Shown here piece after piece: positions 61,976 through 64,000 of a stretch of 64,000 bases of DNA (the first letter of the stretch is position 1; the number at the start of each line of letters is the position of its first letter). Below the pieces are notes generated by a model. That model saw only the letters and a program-made list of their open reading frames with translations. It was not told where the DNA came from and made no database searches. A program made the position numbers and the translations under genes. Source of the stretch: an uncultured Schlesneria sp. (lineage in GTDB: Bacteria > Planctomycetota > Planctomycetia > Planctomycetales > Planctomycetaceae); the NCBI GenBank assembly GCA_903871875.1, contig CAIQIR010000107.1, forward strand, positions 62,001-126,000. Direction: 5' to 3'.

Positions 61976-62326
61976 ATGTCGAATCCCGACCAAATGTACG
62001 ACGAAGCGATTGCATTGAAAGACAAAGGAAACTTGCCGGCCGCAGTGGAAAAGCTGCATGAGATCGAAGCCTTAGCTCCGACTCATACCCTGACGCAATC
62101 GGCATTGGCAATTATGCTGCAGAAATTGGGACGATTCGATGAGGCGATTGCACATGCGAAGAAGGTCGTCGAACTCAATCCCAACGATCCGTTTTCGGTA
62201 TCGCAATTGTCCGTGATCTACCAGCGCTGCGGACGAATTCCCGAAGCGGAAGATGCACTCGCGAAAAGCCGCGTGATGAATTCCGGCGGTGGTGGTTGCG
62301 GAAGCGGTGGCTGCGGTCACCATTGA
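61976..62326 (+). CDS. Small TPR protein with Gly-Cys-His tail
   Basis: A 116-aa protein with three tetratricopeptide repeats: DEAIALKDKGNLPAAVEKLHEIEALAP, QSALAIMLQKLGRFDEAIAHAKKVVELNP, and SQLSVIYQRCGRIPEAEDALAKS. These make a protein-binding superhelix. The C terminus is an unusual GGGGCGSGGCGHH tail containing two cysteines and two histidines in 13 residues, a possible metal site. ATG 61976 follows AGGA. It lies 98 bp from the divergent glycosyltransferase start and stands alone. The partner is unknown. Confidence 0.82.
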   Translation: MSNPDQMYDEAIALKDKGNLPAAVEKLHEIEALAPTHTLTQSALAIMLQKLGRFDEAIAHAKKVVELNPNDPFSVSQLSVIYQRCGRIPEAEDALAKSRVMNSGGGGCGSGGCGHH

Positions 62327-62894
62327 TTCACGGACGGTGAGGATCCTCGCAACGGAATTGTCGTTGCCCTCGTGTTAAGGCTTGCAGATAGCTCGGGCAC
62401 GAATTAGCCAATCGCGGCTTGGCAGTTCGGCACCGGTGCGACCTCTGTAAGCCGTCTTAACGACCGTGCACCGTTGCGATTGTTCGATAGGAGGTTTGGG
62501 GCGACATGCCCGCCACCTCTCGTGAAACGGCGACCAACGGTCGAGCTTCCGCGCCCCTGCAATCTTTCTGTCAACACTCCTCCGGCGAGCCCCGAACGCT
62601 TACGTCGTTTTCCGAAGAAGCCAAAAACCGCTCCTCGAATGGTCTCGCAATCTTTCCCCTATTTACCCTACGTTCTTGGACCTCAACGCTTGGAGAAGTT
62701 TCAATACAGGTTATCCGCGAAAATGACGATTCTGCGGATTAGAACGCCTCACGTCGATCCTTTACCCGGTGTCGACGCAACACGGAGGAGGCGTTTGAGA
62801 CCTGAAATCCGGCGAGTATGATCATGGTCAAAAGAAATTGACCAGACGCCAAATCGCGGATATCACGCGGCACTGATCAGGATAGGTGTAAAGA
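62327..62894. other. 568-bp gap before the GH57 gene; no gene called
   Basis: Two short overlapping open frames exist at 62474-62821 and 62506-62742. The second has AGGAGG upstream at a long spacing, but neither has recognisable protein composition. Nothing else, such as a repeat or terminator, stands out. Confidence 0.5.
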
Positions 62895-64000
62895 ATGAGT
62901 GGCCAAGTGCGATTGATTTTGACGCTGCATAACCATCAGCCCGTGGGCAATTTCGATGGCGTGTTTGAAGCGGCGTTCCAAGACAGCTATATGCCATTTT
63001 TGGATGTCCTCCAAGACTTTCCTGAATTGCCAGTCGTTTTGCACGTGTCCGGAAGTTTGCTGGATTGGCTGGCCCAGAACCATCCTGAATACATCACGCG
63101 AGTACGCGAGTTCGTTCGACGAGGCCAGATCGAACTGCTGGGCGGTCCCTACTACGAGCCAATTCTCGCCGCCATTCCTCGCCGGGATCGCATCGGCCAG
63201 ATTCAACTCTATAAGCGGCATCTCGAAAGCCTGTTTGAGACAACTGTCCGCGGCATGTGGGTGCCCGAACGTGTCTGGGAACAGTCGTTTGCCGGCGACA
63301 TTGTCGAGGCCGGTATCGAATATACTCTGCTCGATGATTCCCATTTTCGAAATGCGGGATTGAACGAGGACGAACTTCACGGCTACTACCTGACGGAAGA
63401 AAGCGGTCGGCTGCTGAAAGTCTTTGCAGGCGGCGAGCGCCTGCGTTATTTGATTCCCTACGCGGATCCCGCCGAGCTGATCAATCACTGCCGAGGAATT
63501 GCCGACCGTTTCCCGAATGCGGTTTTGATTTTTGGCGATGACGGAGAAAAATTTGGCGTCTGGCCTGGCTCGAAAGACCATGTCTATCGTGACGGTTGGC
63601 TACGACGATTTTTTACCGCACTACGCGAAAACCAGAGTTGGCTGCACGTGACAACAATGTCCGAAACCGTTGATTATGTGTCACCCGTCGGCCGAGTTTA
63701 TCTTCCGGATGCCAGCTATCGCGAAATGACCGAATGGGCTTTGCCGACGGAAAAACAAACTCACTATCGCAATCTGATCGCAGTGAATGAGCAGCGACAC
63801 GATTGGCACTCGATGCGACAGTTCGTTCGCGCCGGCTTCTGGCGGAACTTCCTGGTCAAATACCCGGAAGCGAATGAGATGTATGCGAGAATGATTCAGG
63901 TCAGCCGCCGACTGGACGAAGTCTCGGCAACGGTGGCTCCGGGACCGGCGACACAGCTGGTGGCCGAAGCACGGCGCGAGCTGTATCGGGGTCAGTGCAA
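62895..64000 (+). CDS. GH57 glycoside hydrolase/4-alpha-glucanotransferase (3' end outside window)
   Basis: An open frame of 368 codons running off the window. It begins with the GH57 hallmark LTLHNHQPVGNFDGVF. The nucleophile glutamate lies in WVPERVWEQ and the acid/base aspartate in FGDDGEKFGVWP, both intact. GH57 enzymes act on alpha-1,4 or alpha-1,6 glucans (amylase, 4-alpha-glucanotransferase, branching). The segment after the barrel (VYLPDASYREMTEWALP) fits the glucanotransferase/amylopullulanase group with a C-terminal beta domain still to come. ATG 62895 follows AGGTGT. A role in glycogen turnover is likely but inferred from family only. Confidence 0.92.
   Translation, partial: MSGQVRLILTLHNHQPVGNFDGVFEAAFQDSYMPFLDVLQDFPELPVVLHVSGSLLDWLAQNHPEYITRVREFVRRGQIELLGGPYYEPILAAIPRRDRIGQIQLYKRHLESLFETTVRGMWVPERVWEQSFAGDIVEAGIEYTLLDDSHFRNAGLNEDELHGYYLTEESGRLLKVFAGGERLRYLIPYADPAELINHCRGIADRFPNAVLIFGDDGEKFGVWPGSKDHVYRDGWLRRFFTALRENQSWLHVTTMSETVDYVSPVGRVYLPDASYREMTEWALPTEKQTHYRNLIAVNEQRHDWHSMRQFVRAGFWRNFLVKYPEANEMYARMIQVSRRLDEVSATVAPGPATQLVAEARRELYRGQC

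Noticed and set aside
62506-62742. 78-codon frame before the GH57 gene
   Set aside because: AGGAGG is present but the spacing is long and the protein is rich in Ser/Thr/Arg with no motif.

Overview
The window reads as chromosomal DNA of a planctomycete of the Planctomycetales. The evidence is family content: a PSCyt1/PSCyt2/PSD1 cytochrome-type protein coupled to a DUF1501 protein, a DUF1559 pilin-like protein with its small carboxypeptidase-regulatory-like lipoprotein, an FG-GAP/VCBS surface protein, ThuA and PQQ-propeller proteins, and many long lineage-specific exported proteins. Genes are densely packed on both strands. I see no rRNA, CRISPR array, prophage or insertion sequence, and only one tRNA.

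Layout. 1-3 kb: truncated Gfo/Idh/MocA oxidoreductase, metallo-beta-lactamase-fold protein, spermidine synthase. 3-12.2 kb (minus strand): DUF1501 and PSCyt1 genes, HD phosphohydrolase, and a three-part ABC export system. 12.5-16.5 kb: alkaline phosphatase, a structured intergenic region, and two paralogous pilin-like small proteins. 16.6-23.3 kb (minus): sucA-sucB-lpd plus a lipoate ligase, a self-contained 2-oxoglutarate dehydrogenase unit. 23.6-28 kb: VCBS protein, lipoprotein, DUF1559. 28.9-40.4 kb (plus): zinc-ribbon membrane protein, murE-murF (peptidoglycan synthesis, DAP type), coiled-coil exported protein, OleB-like hydrolase, ribosomal protein S18, lipoprotein, TlpA-like protein, GTPase. 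40.5-42.3 kb (minus): TerC and FHA proteins. 42.4-47.5 kb (plus): flagellar export/motor genes fliF-fliG (one fused gene), fliH, fliI. 47.5-55.6 kb (minus): PQQ-propeller protein, two ammonium transporters, a large membrane-anchored protein. 55.9-64 kb: ThuA protein, a fused tRNA-modification enzyme, tRNA-Pro, parB with parS sites, GT39 glycosyltransferase, TPR protein, and the start of a GH57 enzyme.

The most notable items are these. (1) A natural FliF-FliG fusion of 864 aa, with the FliF C-terminal helix running almost directly into FliG. (2) A protein fusing an MnmC(o)-type FAD oxidase to an MnmM (YtqB) methyltransferase. It would carry out both last steps of mnm5U34 synthesis, as E. coli MnmC does, but with an unrelated methyltransferase and the reverse domain order. 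(3) A cluster of CACGTG-centred parS sites, three matching GTTYCACGTGRAAC perfectly, around that fusion gene and next to a parB without parA. (4) Two ammonium transporter genes that each carry a sigma-54 -24/-12 promoter and a nearly identical 54-nt leader with a conserved hairpin.

Gene starts were moved inward from the longest reading frame where a ribosome-binding site, signal peptide or family start pointed to it. All family names rest on motif recognition, without database searches.
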